Position numbers and translations under genes: made by a program. A DNA stretch of 64,000 nt from Bog-756 sp963725395 (lineage in GTDB: Bacteria > Actinomycetota > Acidimicrobiia > Acidimicrobiales > RAAP-2): the NCBI GenBank assembly GCA_963725395.1, contig CAVRYH010000005.1, positions 124,001 to 188,000 on the forward strand, written 5' to 3'. This document shows, piece after piece, positions 9,314 through 17,005 of this stretch (position 1 is its first letter; every line of letters starts with the position of its first letter). Below the pieces are notes generated by a model. It was not told where the DNA came from. It was given only the letters and a program-made list of their open reading frames with translations, and made no database searches.

Positions 9314-10147
9314 TTGTCCCCACCCAACATGAAACGCCAGCCCAAACAAAGCCGCGAAGATCTCCGCGTGCTGATGCTCAAGATGGGTCGCCTTATTCTC
9401 ATCGAAGATGGGTTCGGCATCGGTGTCGACACCCTCACATTCAAGAAGGTCTTCGAACGCATCGATACGGAGACCGGCCTAAAGCTCTCCAACGCCTCTG
9501 TCATCCGCCGCGTCTGGGAGAACCAGGCGGATTACCAGGCTGATGTTCTGGCCACTATCGCCGCGGAGGACGCTCTGGGAGAATTCGACGAGACCGTCCG
9601 CTCGCTTGGTCCTCTCCTCGACAGCCTCGATCTCTCAACCCCTGAGGCGCGTTCGCAATCGCTCAGAGAGGTGTGCCGTTTCGGCGGATCAGCTAACAGC
9701 TTCATTCTCCTCGAATCGCCCAACTGGTCGATGTGGGTTGCCGTGTGGGCCATGGCCACCGCCAACAACGTCGGGAGCCAACAAAGTGAGTATCAACAGC
9801 GGATCCGCGCTGCCCTGCTGGAGGGCTACAAAGGATTCACCACGTTATGGGAGGGCGCCTACGAAGCTCTGGCCGCACTTCTTGGCATGCGTGTCCGCGC
9901 ACCGCTGACCTTCCGCCAGCTGAGTGTGGCCGCGGGTGCCCTTGCCGAGGGGTGCTCCCTGCGCCAGCATGTCGACCCCGACCTGGGGGTAATCCTGCGA
10001 CCCACCGGTCTCAATGGCGAAGACCAGGAGTGGACGCTCTTCGCCATCGGCCTGGAGGCACTTCTCACGCAGTTCCTGGAACAGGACCCGGACTGGTCGC
10101 CCCCGACACCTCCGCGGCAGCGTAGTTCGGCTCCGGGGCGCCCGTAG
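9314..10147 (+). CDS. Divergent TetR-like regulator, paralogue A
   Basis: A 277-residue protein clearly homologous to the one encoded at 30946-31710. Shared blocks include QSREDLR, ETG.(K/R)LSNASVI, RVWENQADYQ, AAGALAEGCSLR and GEDQ.WT. The N-terminal region (residues about 13-75) lines up with a TetR helix-turn-helix: helix 1 LMLKMGRLILIEDGFG, then a longer insert, then NASVIRRVWENQADYQADVL in place of the usual recognition helix plus Y.hF.sKe motif. The rest is helical, like a ligand-binding domain. DNA binding is inferred. The start is TTG at 9314 with GAGAAG just upstream; ATG at 9329 is the alternative but has no ribosome binding site. The last 20 residues are Pro/Arg-rich. It converges on cbbR. 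Confidence 0.65.
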   Translation: MSPPNMKRQPKQSREDLRVLMLKMGRLILIEDGFGIGVDTLTFKKVFERIDTETGLKLSNASVIRRVWENQADYQADVLATIAAEDALGEFDETVRSLGPLLDSLDLSTPEARSQSLREVCRFGGSANSFILLESPNWSMWVAVWAMATANNVGSQQSEYQQRIRAALLEGYKGFTTLWEGAYEALAALLGMRVRAPLTFRQLSVAAGALAEGCSLRQHVDPDLGVILRPTGLNGEDQEWTLFAIGLEALLTQFLEQDPDWSPPTPPRQRSSAPGRP

Positions 10148-10475
10148 AGCGACTGCCCTTCGAGTGAACCTGCGTCGCGCCACAGCCGAGGGCGATACCG
10201 TGCATGCCGAGGCGACGGTCGATCGCACCGCCTTTGACATGACCTGGAGTCCGCTCAAGATGACCCGACCCTGAGTCCCGTGCGGTCCTGACCGCAGGCT
10301 CCGTTCGCAACTGATCCGACTCGTGGCCTCAGAGCCGAGGTAGCTATCCCTATCCCTCGTGTTGGTCTGCGCCATCGACTTCCCGGATCTCACCCCGGGT
10401 TCTCGACCTCGACGCCACGCGTTGCCTTGTCCGGCCACGCAGGCCACTGGGCCGTGCGAACGCCGGCGCCGACCG
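10148..10475. other. Convergent intergenic region, 328 bp
   Basis: It lies between the end of the TetR-like gene and the end of cbbR. I see no gene or clear terminator in it. Confidence 0.4.
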
Positions 10476-11411
10476 TCAGGACGCAGGCGCATCGTCGTTG
10501 GTCGGGACCACCGGAAAGTGCTCGGCGGCGTGCTCGACGAGGAAGTCCCACATGGCGGACGCCGGGGGAAGGGTACTTCGATCGGCCCGTCGGACCACCT
10601 GCCAGCGGCGCATGACCGGCAGTCCCTCAACGTCAAGGACGACGAGCCGGCCGTCCCCGATTTCGGCCGCGATGGTGTGCGCCGAAATAAGGGCCATCCC
10701 CAGCCCAGCGATCACGGCTTGCTTGATGGTCTCGTTGCTCGACATTTCCATACCCCTGGGCGCTGAGATGCCGCGGTGCTGGAACAGCTCCTCGAAGACC
10801 TGGCGGGTACCCGAGCCACGCTCGCGGATGAGGAACGGGTACCTGGTCAACTCGCTCACTGCGATCCCACTGCTCGAGGTCAGTGGGTGGCCGGGTGGGG
10901 CGATGACCACGTGAGGGTGGTCACCGATCGCCGTGATCTCGAGGTCCAGTTCGTCCGGCGGGCGGCCCATCATGACTAGGTCGACGTCGCCCTGCTCGAG
11001 GAGAGCGATGGTCTCCTCGCGGTTGCCTATCTCGAGGCGCACGTCGATGTCCGGGTGCCGGGTCCAGAACGAGGCGAGGATCCGGGGTGCGACGTACTTG
11101 GCGGTGCTGACCGCGCCGAAGACCACGCGTCCGCCCGATCCGCTGGCGATGGCCTCCAGGGCCCGGGAGCAGCGGGTGACTTCGGCCTCGATCCGGGCGG
11201 TGGCCTGGGCCAGTTCGCGTCCGGCGTCGGTCGGGCGGAAGCCGTCTGCGGTGCGCTCCATGAGGGGTAGCCCCGTGCTCCGCTCGAGGAGTCGGAGCTG
11301 CTGGCTGACCGCCGGGGGGGTGACGTGCAGGACCTCTGCGGCAGCGGCAATGGTCCCCTGTTCAAGGGTCGTCGCCAGAGACCGGAGCTGCTTCAGCGTC
11401 ACGTCCCGCAT
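10476..11411 (-). CDS. cbbR: LysR-type regulator of the Calvin cycle genes (CbbR)
   Basis: A 311-residue LysR-family regulator. The winged helix-turn-helix is at residues 1-65 (TLKQLRSLATTLEQGTIAAA, then VTPPAVSQQLRLLER). The effector-binding domain runs from about 90 to 295. Position next to and divergent from fbp-prk-cbbL-cbbS makes it CbbR, which in other autotrophs activates the cbb operon in response to metabolites such as RuBP or NADPH. The ATG at 11411 is six bases from a perfect inverted repeat (11417-11437). There is no ribosome binding site between them, so the transcript may be leaderless or very short-leadered, and binding of CbbR there should repress its own gene. The last ten residues are low in complexity. 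Confidence 0.9.
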   Translation of the reverse strand: MRDVTLKQLRSLATTLEQGTIAAAAEVLHVTPPAVSQQLRLLERSTGLPLMERTADGFRPTDAGRELAQATARIEAEVTRCSRALEAIASGSGGRVVFGAVSTAKYVAPRILASFWTRHPDIDVRLEIGNREETIALLEQGDVDLVMMGRPPDELDLEITAIGDHPHVVIAPPGHPLTSSSGIAVSELTRYPFLIRERGSGTRQVFEELFQHRGISAPRGMEMSSNETIKQAVIAGLGMALISAHTIAAEIGDGRLVVLDVEGLPVMRRWQVVRRADRSTLPPASAMWDFLVEHAAEHFPVVPTNDDAPAS

Positions 11412-11416
11412 GGGTT

Positions 11417-11437
11417 AACAATAGCGTATCTATTGTT
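11417..11437. promoter_or_regulatory. Inverted repeat, probable CbbR operator
   Basis: AACAATAG at 11417-11424 and CTATTGTT at 11430-11437 are perfect complements separated by CGTAT. The element lies in the 119-bp gap between cbbR and fbp, immediately upstream of the cbbR start codon. LysR proteins bind such interrupted dyads containing T-N11-A. An AT-rich stretch (11441-11465) on the fbp side is a plausible promoter region. Confidence 0.75.
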
Positions 11438-11530
11438 GAACCACAGAAAAAATACCTTTACTTAATCGGAGCCACGCGTCACGATGACTGTCAGCGGCCG
11501 TTCGGCGGCGGACGGGAATACGGAGGCGCG

Positions 11531-12580
11531 GTGCCCGACACAGGAGATGGATCGGTTCGCCTCGACGAAGTGCTGGCCGAGTGGGCCGGTGGTGCCGAGG
11601 ACCGCCTCGCCATCGCCGCCACCATCGTCGCCCTGGCCGCAGCCAGTGTCCAGATAGGTCGGCAACTGGCAGTCGCCCCGCTGGTCGGGGGACTCGACGA
11701 CAAGGTGGGCAGTAATGCCAGTGGGGACCTCCAGAGCCGCATGGACGAGCAGGCACACGGGGTCCTGCTGGATGCCCTGCGGGGCGCCCCGGTGGCCGTC
11801 TTCGCCTCGGAGGAGCACGACGTGCCCATCGAGCTCGACTCCGGCGGGCCGCTGGTCGTGGCGGTCGACCCCCTCGACGGCTCGGGCAACCTGGCCATCA
11901 ACGGGCCCATCGGAGTGATCTTCTCGATCCGGCCCAACACCGGTGAGCCGGCCGAGTCCGTCTTCCTCCGGCCCGGGGGCGAGCAACTGGCCTCCGGGTT
12001 CGTCCTCTACGGTCCGGCGACACTGCTGGTGCTGACGGTCCGGTCGGGGACCGACATCTATGTGCTCGACCCGGCGCAGAGCACCTTCGTAAGGTCGACC
12101 GAAGGCATCCGGGTCCCCGAGGGGACGGCCGCCTACGCCGTCAACTCTGCCAATGCCCGGCACTGGTCGCCGGCATTCCGCACCTACGTCTCCGATCTGG
12201 AGGCCGGGGCCGACGGCCTCCGTGGTCGCGACTTCAACATGCGATGGTACGGGGCACTGGTCATCGAGGCGCTGCGCGTCCTGATGCGGGGTGGCATCTA
12301 CCTGTACCCGGCCGACCACCGGGCCAGGTACCGCTCAGGTTGGCTGCGGACCGTCTACGAGGCCCACCCCGTCGCTCTGCTCGTGGAGGAGGCCGGCGGG
12401 TCGGCGACCGACGGGACCGAGAGGATCCTGGAAAAGGCGGCGACGGGTCTCCACGAGCGCACACCGCTGGTCTTCGGCTCGGCCGACAAGGTGGCCCGGG
12501 TCGGCCGCTACCTCAACGGACTGTCCTATGACGCCGAGCGCGCCCCGTTGTTCTCCACTCGTGGCCTCTTCAGGGAGTAG
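11531..12580 (+). CDS. fbp: Class I fructose-1,6-bisphosphatase
   Basis: A 349-residue enzyme that hydrolyses fructose-1,6-bisphosphate to fructose-6-phosphate in the regenerative arm of the Calvin cycle. The metal-binding signature VDPLDGS is at residues 112-118, and an acidic pair EE at 94-95 matches the upstream metal ligands. The C-terminal half contains the substrate-binding block MRWYGALVIEALRVLMRGG and YPAD. The residues after the signature read GNLAIN where most family members have SNIDVN, a deviation in a conserved loop. The start is GTG at 11531 with GGAGG four bases upstream; no in-frame ATG gives a better choice. It is the first gene of the operon, with only six bases between its stop and prk. 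Confidence 0.93.
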   Translation: MPDTGDGSVRLDEVLAEWAGGAEDRLAIAATIVALAAASVQIGRQLAVAPLVGGLDDKVGSNASGDLQSRMDEQAHGVLLDALRGAPVAVFASEEHDVPIELDSGGPLVVAVDPLDGSGNLAINGPIGVIFSIRPNTGEPAESVFLRPGGEQLASGFVLYGPATLLVLTVRSGTDIYVLDPAQSTFVRSTEGIRVPEGTAAYAVNSANARHWSPAFRTYVSDLEAGADGLRGRDFNMRWYGALVIEALRVLMRGGIYLYPADHRARYRSGWLRTVYEAHPVALLVEEAGGSATDGTERILEKAATGLHERTPLVFGSADKVARVGRYLNGLSYDAERAPLFSTRGLFRE

Positions 12581-12586
12581 GCGACC

Positions 12587-13462
12587 ATGTCCGCACGTCA
12601 CCCGATCATCTCGGTCACCGGCTCCTCGGGGGCCGGCACCACCACCGTCAAGCACACGTTCGAGCAAATCTTCCGCCGCGAGGGCATCCGGGGTGCCACC
12701 ATCGACGGCGACGCCTTCCACCGGTACGGCCGCGACGAGATGGCCGAGGCCATCCGGGCCGCGGGCGACGCCGACAACCATCACTTCAGCCACTTCGGGC
12801 CCGAGGCCAACCTTCTGGAAGAGCTCGCCGCGGTGTTTGCCGAGTACGCCGAGGGTGGCACCGGCCGAACGCGCCACTATGTGCACGACGAGGACGAGGC
12901 GGTCATCTACGGCTCTCCACCCGGAACGTTCAGCGCGTGGCAGGAGTTCGAACCGGACACCGACGTCCTTTTCTACGAGGGCCTGCACGGTGCCGTCGCG
13001 ACCGACACCGCAGACGTGGCCCGTCACGTGGACCTCAAGATTGGCGTCGTGCCCGTGGTGAACCTCGAGTGGATCCAGAAGATCCATCGCGACCGGTCAA
13101 CCCGTGGCCACTCCGTGGAGGACGTGACGGACACCATCCTGCGACGGATGCCTGACTACATCCGCTACCTGTGCCCGCAGTTCACCGAGACCGATATCAA
13201 CTTCCAGCGGGTGCCCATCGTCGACACGTCCAATCCGTTCGTGGCCCGCTGGATACCGACGGCCGACGAGTCCTTCGTGGTCATCCGCTTCCGCGACCCC
13301 GAGGGCATCGACTTCCCGTACCTGGTGTCGATGATCCACGACAGCTTCATGACCAGGGCCAACTCGATCGTGATACCGGGCGGCAAACTCGATGTCGCGA
13401 TGCAGCTGATCCTCACGCCGATGATCCGCCGCCTCATCGAGCGCAAACGACGGGTGGCTTGA
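12587..13462 (+). CDS. prk: Phosphoribulokinase
   Basis: A 291-residue enzyme that phosphorylates ribulose-5-phosphate to ribulose-1,5-bisphosphate, the CO2 acceptor. The P-loop GSSGAGTT is at residues 12-19. DGDAFHRY near residue 45 contains the catalytic-base Asp and phosphate-binding His/Arg region. Length and motifs fit the bacterial class I (proteobacterial, about 290 residues) form rather than the longer cyanobacterial/plant form; no regulatory cysteine pair is apparent. The ATG lies six bases after the fbp stop. A small reading frame begins one base after its own stop codon. Confidence 0.95.
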   Translation: MSARHPIISVTGSSGAGTTTVKHTFEQIFRREGIRGATIDGDAFHRYGRDEMAEAIRAAGDADNHHFSHFGPEANLLEELAAVFAEYAEGGTGRTRHYVHDEDEAVIYGSPPGTFSAWQEFEPDTDVLFYEGLHGAVATDTADVARHVDLKIGVVPVVNLEWIQKIHRDRSTRGHSVEDVTDTILRRMPDYIRYLCPQFTETDINFQRVPIVDTSNPFVARWIPTADESFVVIRFRDPEGIDFPYLVSMIHDSFMTRANSIVIPGGKLDVAMQLILTPMIRRLIERKRRVA

Positions 13463-13463
13463 A

Positions 13464-13625
13464 ATGGATCCTGGCCACCGTCGGGGGTCTCTGCCGACCG
13501 GACAACGAGCAGTCCTGGCCGCGGGCTGGGCCCCCTCGCTCACCGCGGTCCCGCTCAACGAGATCGACACGCACGGCCGCGCCGGCATCCTCTATGCGGT
13601 GCCCGCCAGATCCGACATCCGCTGA
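13464..13625 (+). CDS. Small ORF between prk and cbbL, 53 residues, unknown
   Basis: ATG at 13464 follows the prk stop (13460-13462) with a single base between, and the frame runs to TGA at 13623-13625, 22 bases before cbbL. The predicted product ends with NEIDTHGRAGILYAVPARSD, which has ordinary protein composition. The first 25 residues are richer in Gly/Arg. I recognise no domain. Codon phase and close spacing are compatible with a translated operon member, but no strong ribosome binding site is present and it could be fortuitous. Confidence 0.35.
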   Translation: MDPGHRRGSLPTGQRAVLAAGWAPSLTAVPLNEIDTHGRAGILYAVPARSDIR

Positions 13626-13647
13626 ACCACCGACTGGAGACGATCAC

Positions 13648-15063
13648 ATGGCCACCTATGCCGCCGGCGTCAAGGACTACCGACAGACCTACTGGGAACC
13701 GGACTACGCACCGAAGGACACGGACCTCCTCGCCTGCTTCAAGATCACGCCCCAGGAGGGTGTACCCCGCGAGGAGGCCGCGGCCGCCGTGGCCGCCGAG
13801 AGTTCGACCGGCACCTGGACGACGGTATGGACCGACCTGCTCACCGACCTCGAGTACTACAAGGGTCGTGCCTACCGGGTCGAGGACGTGCCCGGTGACC
13901 CCAGTTGCTTCTACGCCTTCGTCGCCTACCCGCTGGACCTATTCGAGGAGGGCAGCGTGGTCAACGTGCTCACCTCACTGGTGGGCAACGTGTTCGGCTT
14001 CAAGGCCATCCGTGCCCTGCGGCTCGAGGATGTGCGTTTCCCGCTCCACTATGTCTTGACCTGCGGAGGGCCCCCGAACGGGATCATCGTCGAGCGCGAC
14101 AAGATGGACAAGTACGGGCGTCCCCTGCTGGGCTGCACCATCAAGCCGAAGCTCGGGCTGTCGGGCAAGAACTACGGACGTGCCGTCTATGAGTGCCTGC
14201 GAGGAGGCCTCGACTTCACCAAGGACGACGAGAACGTCAATTCCCAGCCCTTCATGCGCTGGCGCGACCGGTTTGAGAATGTCGCCGAAGCGGTCAAGCT
14301 GGCACAGGAGGAGACCGGCGAGCGGAAGGGCCACTACCTCAACGTGACCGCGCCGACGGTAGAGGACATGTATGAACGTGCCGAGTTCGCCAAACAACTC
14401 GGCATGCCGATCATCATGCACGACTTCCTCACGGCGGGGTTCACGGCCAACACGTCGCTAGCCAACTGGTGCCGACGCAACGGTATGCTGCTCCACATCC
14501 ACCGGGCGATGCACGCGGTCATCGACCGGAACCCCTACCACGGCATCCACTTTCGAGTCCTGGTCAAGTGCCTGCGGCTGTCCGGCGGCGACCACATGCA
14601 CTCGGGGACCGTCGTCGGCAAGCTCGAGGGCGACCGCGAGGCGACGCTCGGCTGGATTGATCTGATGCGCGAGCGGTTCGTGCCCGAGCAGCGGTCACGG
14701 GGCATCTTCTTCGATCAGGATTTCGGGCACATGCCCGGACTGTTTCCGGTTGCATCTGGCGGCATCCATGTCTGGCACATACCCTCGCTGGTGTCCATCT
14801 TCGGGGACGATTCGGTCTTCCAGTTCGGCGGGGGCACGCTCGGACACCCCTGGGGCAACGCCGCCGGGGCCACGGCCAACCGGGTGGCGCTCGAGGCCTG
14901 CGTGGAGGCCCGCAACGAGGGTCGGGAAGTGGAACGCGAGGGTACCGAGATCCTCACCGACGCGGCCAAGTCCAGTCCCGAGCTGGCGGCCGCCCTGGAG
15001 ACATGGCGGAACATCCGCTTCGAGTTCGACTCCGTGGACAAGCTCGATGAGGTGGCCCGGTGA
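13648..15063 (+). CDS. cbbL: RuBisCO large subunit, form I
   Basis: A 471-residue large subunit that carboxylates ribulose-1,5-bisphosphate. Active-site residues are all visible: K166 and K168 in CTIKPKLGLSGKN, the lysine that becomes carbamylated, K192, with D194 and E195 in GGLDFTKDDEN, the loop-6 segment SGTVVGKLEGDR, and GGDHMHSG. The N-terminal text (KDYRQTYWEPDY, LLACFKITPQEGVPREEAAAAVAAES) matches what I remember of proteobacterial form IA enzymes, suggesting acquisition by transfer. The start is ATG at 13648 with GGAGA eight bases upstream; the same frame is open far upstream within prk, but those codons are out of phase with that gene and not used. The stop overlaps a GTG of the cbbS frame. 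Confidence 0.98.
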   Translation: MATYAAGVKDYRQTYWEPDYAPKDTDLLACFKITPQEGVPREEAAAAVAAESSTGTWTTVWTDLLTDLEYYKGRAYRVEDVPGDPSCFYAFVAYPLDLFEEGSVVNVLTSLVGNVFGFKAIRALRLEDVRFPLHYVLTCGGPPNGIIVERDKMDKYGRPLLGCTIKPKLGLSGKNYGRAVYECLRGGLDFTKDDENVNSQPFMRWRDRFENVAEAVKLAQEETGERKGHYLNVTAPTVEDMYERAEFAKQLGMPIIMHDFLTAGFTANTSLANWCRRNGMLLHIHRAMHAVIDRNPYHGIHFRVLVKCLRLSGGDHMHSGTVVGKLEGDREATLGWIDLMRERFVPEQRSRGIFFDQDFGHMPGLFPVASGGIHVWHIPSLVSIFGDDSVFQFGGGTLGHPWGNAAGATANRVALEACVEARNEGREVEREGTEILTDAAKSSPELAAALETWRNIRFEFDSVDKLDEVAR

Positions 15064-15083
15064 CGAAAGCAAGGAGAGACTCC

Positions 15084-15443
15084 ATGGAGAACGGCATCCG
15101 CGACTTCCCCTCACGCGTGGGAGAGCAGGCGTCAAAGCGGCTGGGGACGTTTTCGTACCTTCCTCCGCTCGACGCCGCAGAGGTGGGGCGGCAGACGGAG
15201 TACCTGGTGCGCCAGGGTCTGACTGCCATGATCGAGCACGTGGAGCCCGAACGGGCCACCGCCCGGTACTGGTACATGTGGAAGCTGCCGTTGTTCGGCG
15301 AGAGGGATCCCGAGGCCATCCGCTCCGAGGTCGAAGCCTGCGTGAAGGGAAATCCCGGACATCACGTGCGGATGATCGGCTTCGACCCCAAGCGCCAGAC
15401 ACAGCTGGTGGCATTCGTCGTCGAGCGGGGAGAGGCGATGTGA
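15084..15443 (+). CDS. cbbS: RuBisCO small subunit, form I
   Basis: A 119-residue small subunit. Key landmarks are TFSYLPPLDAAEVGRQTEYL at the N-terminus, the family hallmark YWYMWKLPLFGERD around residues 64-77, and PGHHVRMIGFD near residue 95. Four small subunits cap each end of the L8 core in form I enzymes. I chose ATG at 15084 because AAGGAG lies seven bases upstream. A GTG at 15060, overlapping the cbbL stop, would add eight residues and is less likely. It is the last recognisable gene of the cbb operon; no activase genes (cbbX, cbbQ or cbbO) follow. Confidence 0.97.
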   Translation: MENGIRDFPSRVGEQASKRLGTFSYLPPLDAAEVGRQTEYLVRQGLTAMIEHVEPERATARYWYMWKLPLFGERDPEAIRSEVEACVKGNPGHHVRMIGFDPKRQTQLVAFVVERGEAM

Positions 15444-15647
15444 GGACGGTGAGGAGGGTGAGACCACAAAGCCCACGGTCAGAGCGAGATGTGGAATTGG
15501 TACGACCCAGTGGTGTGGTCTCTGAGGGGGCCTGAGCTCGAGACTGCGAACCGGGCGCCCGGAGATTTTCCTCCCCGGTGAATCCCGCTCCGATCGACCG
15601 GCGCCCGCCCGATTGAGAGATGCATCAAATCGATGGACACCTGGCCA

Positions 15648-16448
15648 TTAGATGACCGGTGCGGCCAACAAGAAGTCGGTGATGTCGTCGAAGCTCTTGG
15701 GCGCCTGGAACAAGAAGCCATGGCCTCCCGGATAGACGTGCAGCTCGGCGTGGCCGATTGCCGATGCCATGGCCTCGCTGTTCGGAAGCGGGGCGATCCC
15801 GTCGTACCGCCCGCACCCGATGAAAGTCGGGCAGGTGATGGCAGGCAACCTGTCCCATGTGTCATGGCTGCTCCGGGCCTTCAACTGCTCCCGGATCCCC
15901 CGTTGGTCCGGTTCGCGGTTCGAGGTACGGGCCTCAACCGTCTCTACGTAGCGAAGATCGTTGGTGTGGGAGGCGAGCCAGTCCGGATCGAACCTCGTGT
16001 CCAGAAGGGTCCGGCGCCGGACCTGGCGGACGCCGGGATCAAGGGCATCCAGCTCCTCCAACGGGAAGGACGATCCGCCCCGCCCCCCGGCCGAGGTGCA
16101 CAACAAGGCCAGGCGCTCGACGCGGTCTGGATAGGACACGGCCAGCTCGAGGGCCACCATCCCACCGAAGCTCATCCCGACTACCAGAGCCGACGGCCAG
16201 CCGGCGGCATCCATCACGGCGACAGCGTCGGCGGCACAGTCGGCCATGGTGTAGCTGTCGTTCACCCGACCGCTGCGACCGAGGCCTCGATAGTCGTAGG
16301 CCAGGACTTCGAATCGTTGGGCCAAGGCCCCGGTGATCAGCGCCGCATCCTCGAGGGTGACGCCGGACCCGTTGAAGTAGAGCAACCGGGGGCCTGATCC
16401 CGACAACTCGAAGTAGAGGTCAGGTCCGTCACACTGAGCGAACGGCAT
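15648..16448 (-). CDS. Alpha/beta-fold hydrolase
   Basis: A 266-residue cytoplasmic hydrolase of standard length. The oxyanion strand LLYFNGSGVTLED, the strand LAYDYRGLGRSG, the nucleophile elbow GMSFGG (near residue 95), an acid in GRYDGIAP and the catalytic histidine in PGGHGFL give a complete Ser-Asp-His triad. Relatives include esterases, 3-oxoadipate enol-lactonases and haloperoxidase-like enzymes; the substrate is undetermined. The start is ATG at 16448. It converges on the cbb operon with about 200 bases between. Confidence 0.87.
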   Translation of the reverse strand: MPFAQCDGPDLYFELSGSGPRLLYFNGSGVTLEDAALITGALAQRFEVLAYDYRGLGRSGRVNDSYTMADCAADAVAVMDAAGWPSALVVGMSFGGMVALELAVSYPDRVERLALLCTSAGGRGGSSFPLEELDALDPGVRQVRRRTLLDTRFDPDWLASHTNDLRYVETVEARTSNREPDQRGIREQLKARSSHDTWDRLPAITCPTFIGCGRYDGIAPLPNSEAMASAIGHAELHVYPGGHGFLFQAPKSFDDITDFLLAAPVI

Positions 16449-17005
16449 CTCGATCTCGCGTCTCCACTCCAGTCACCCGCCGAGTATGGCACGCGCAGGG
16501 TCAGAGCGGCTCGGAACGACCGGCACGGCGCTGCGAGGTGGACGAGCCTTGCGGCGTCCTCGCCGACCGGGTCCTGACGCGGAGTGTCGGGATTGGTCGC
16601 CGCCTCCACGATGGCTGCGGAGACTCCGGGCAGCCACCTCCGCTGGCGAAGCTCCCGCAGAGGTCTGTCATCCGTCCATGATCCGGGGCGTGCGGTTCCA
16701 AGTGGCTCTCAGGTCGACGGACAAGGGGCCAGTTGCGGCCGCATCCAGTAACCGTCCTGGTCCGAAGGTCAGCCGAGCCGTGGGCCGGGATCCCTCGGGA
16801 TCCCGCTCCGGGCTGGTGCCAGGTGACACCGATAGCGCAGTGCTGCTTCCCCGGAGCCCTGTCGTCGTGGCCGTGGGAAACTCTGGAGCGTGCGTGGCAG
16901 GAATCGGGATAAGTCCGTGGCAGCATCGCCCGTCTTCGGGATCGAAGCGCCCCGGGTTGCACCCAGACGCCCGTCGGCCGCCGCTACGAGGGAAGGATCG
17001 GGCAA
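16449..17005. other. Divergent intergenic region, 557 bp, with an inverted repeat
   Basis: No convincing gene. At 16786-16805 CGGGATCCC, TC and GGGATCCCG form a perfect 9-bp inverted repeat, which is also a tandem duplication of GGGATCCC. A long plus-strand frame crosses this region and overlaps the GH5 gene in another phase, but its translation is Arg/Pro/Ser-rich and not protein-like. Confidence 0.4.

Noticed and set aside
11462..12319. 285-codon minus-strand frame opposite fbp
   Set aside because: Shadow of the fbp codon pattern; it would also cover the fbp promoter and start.
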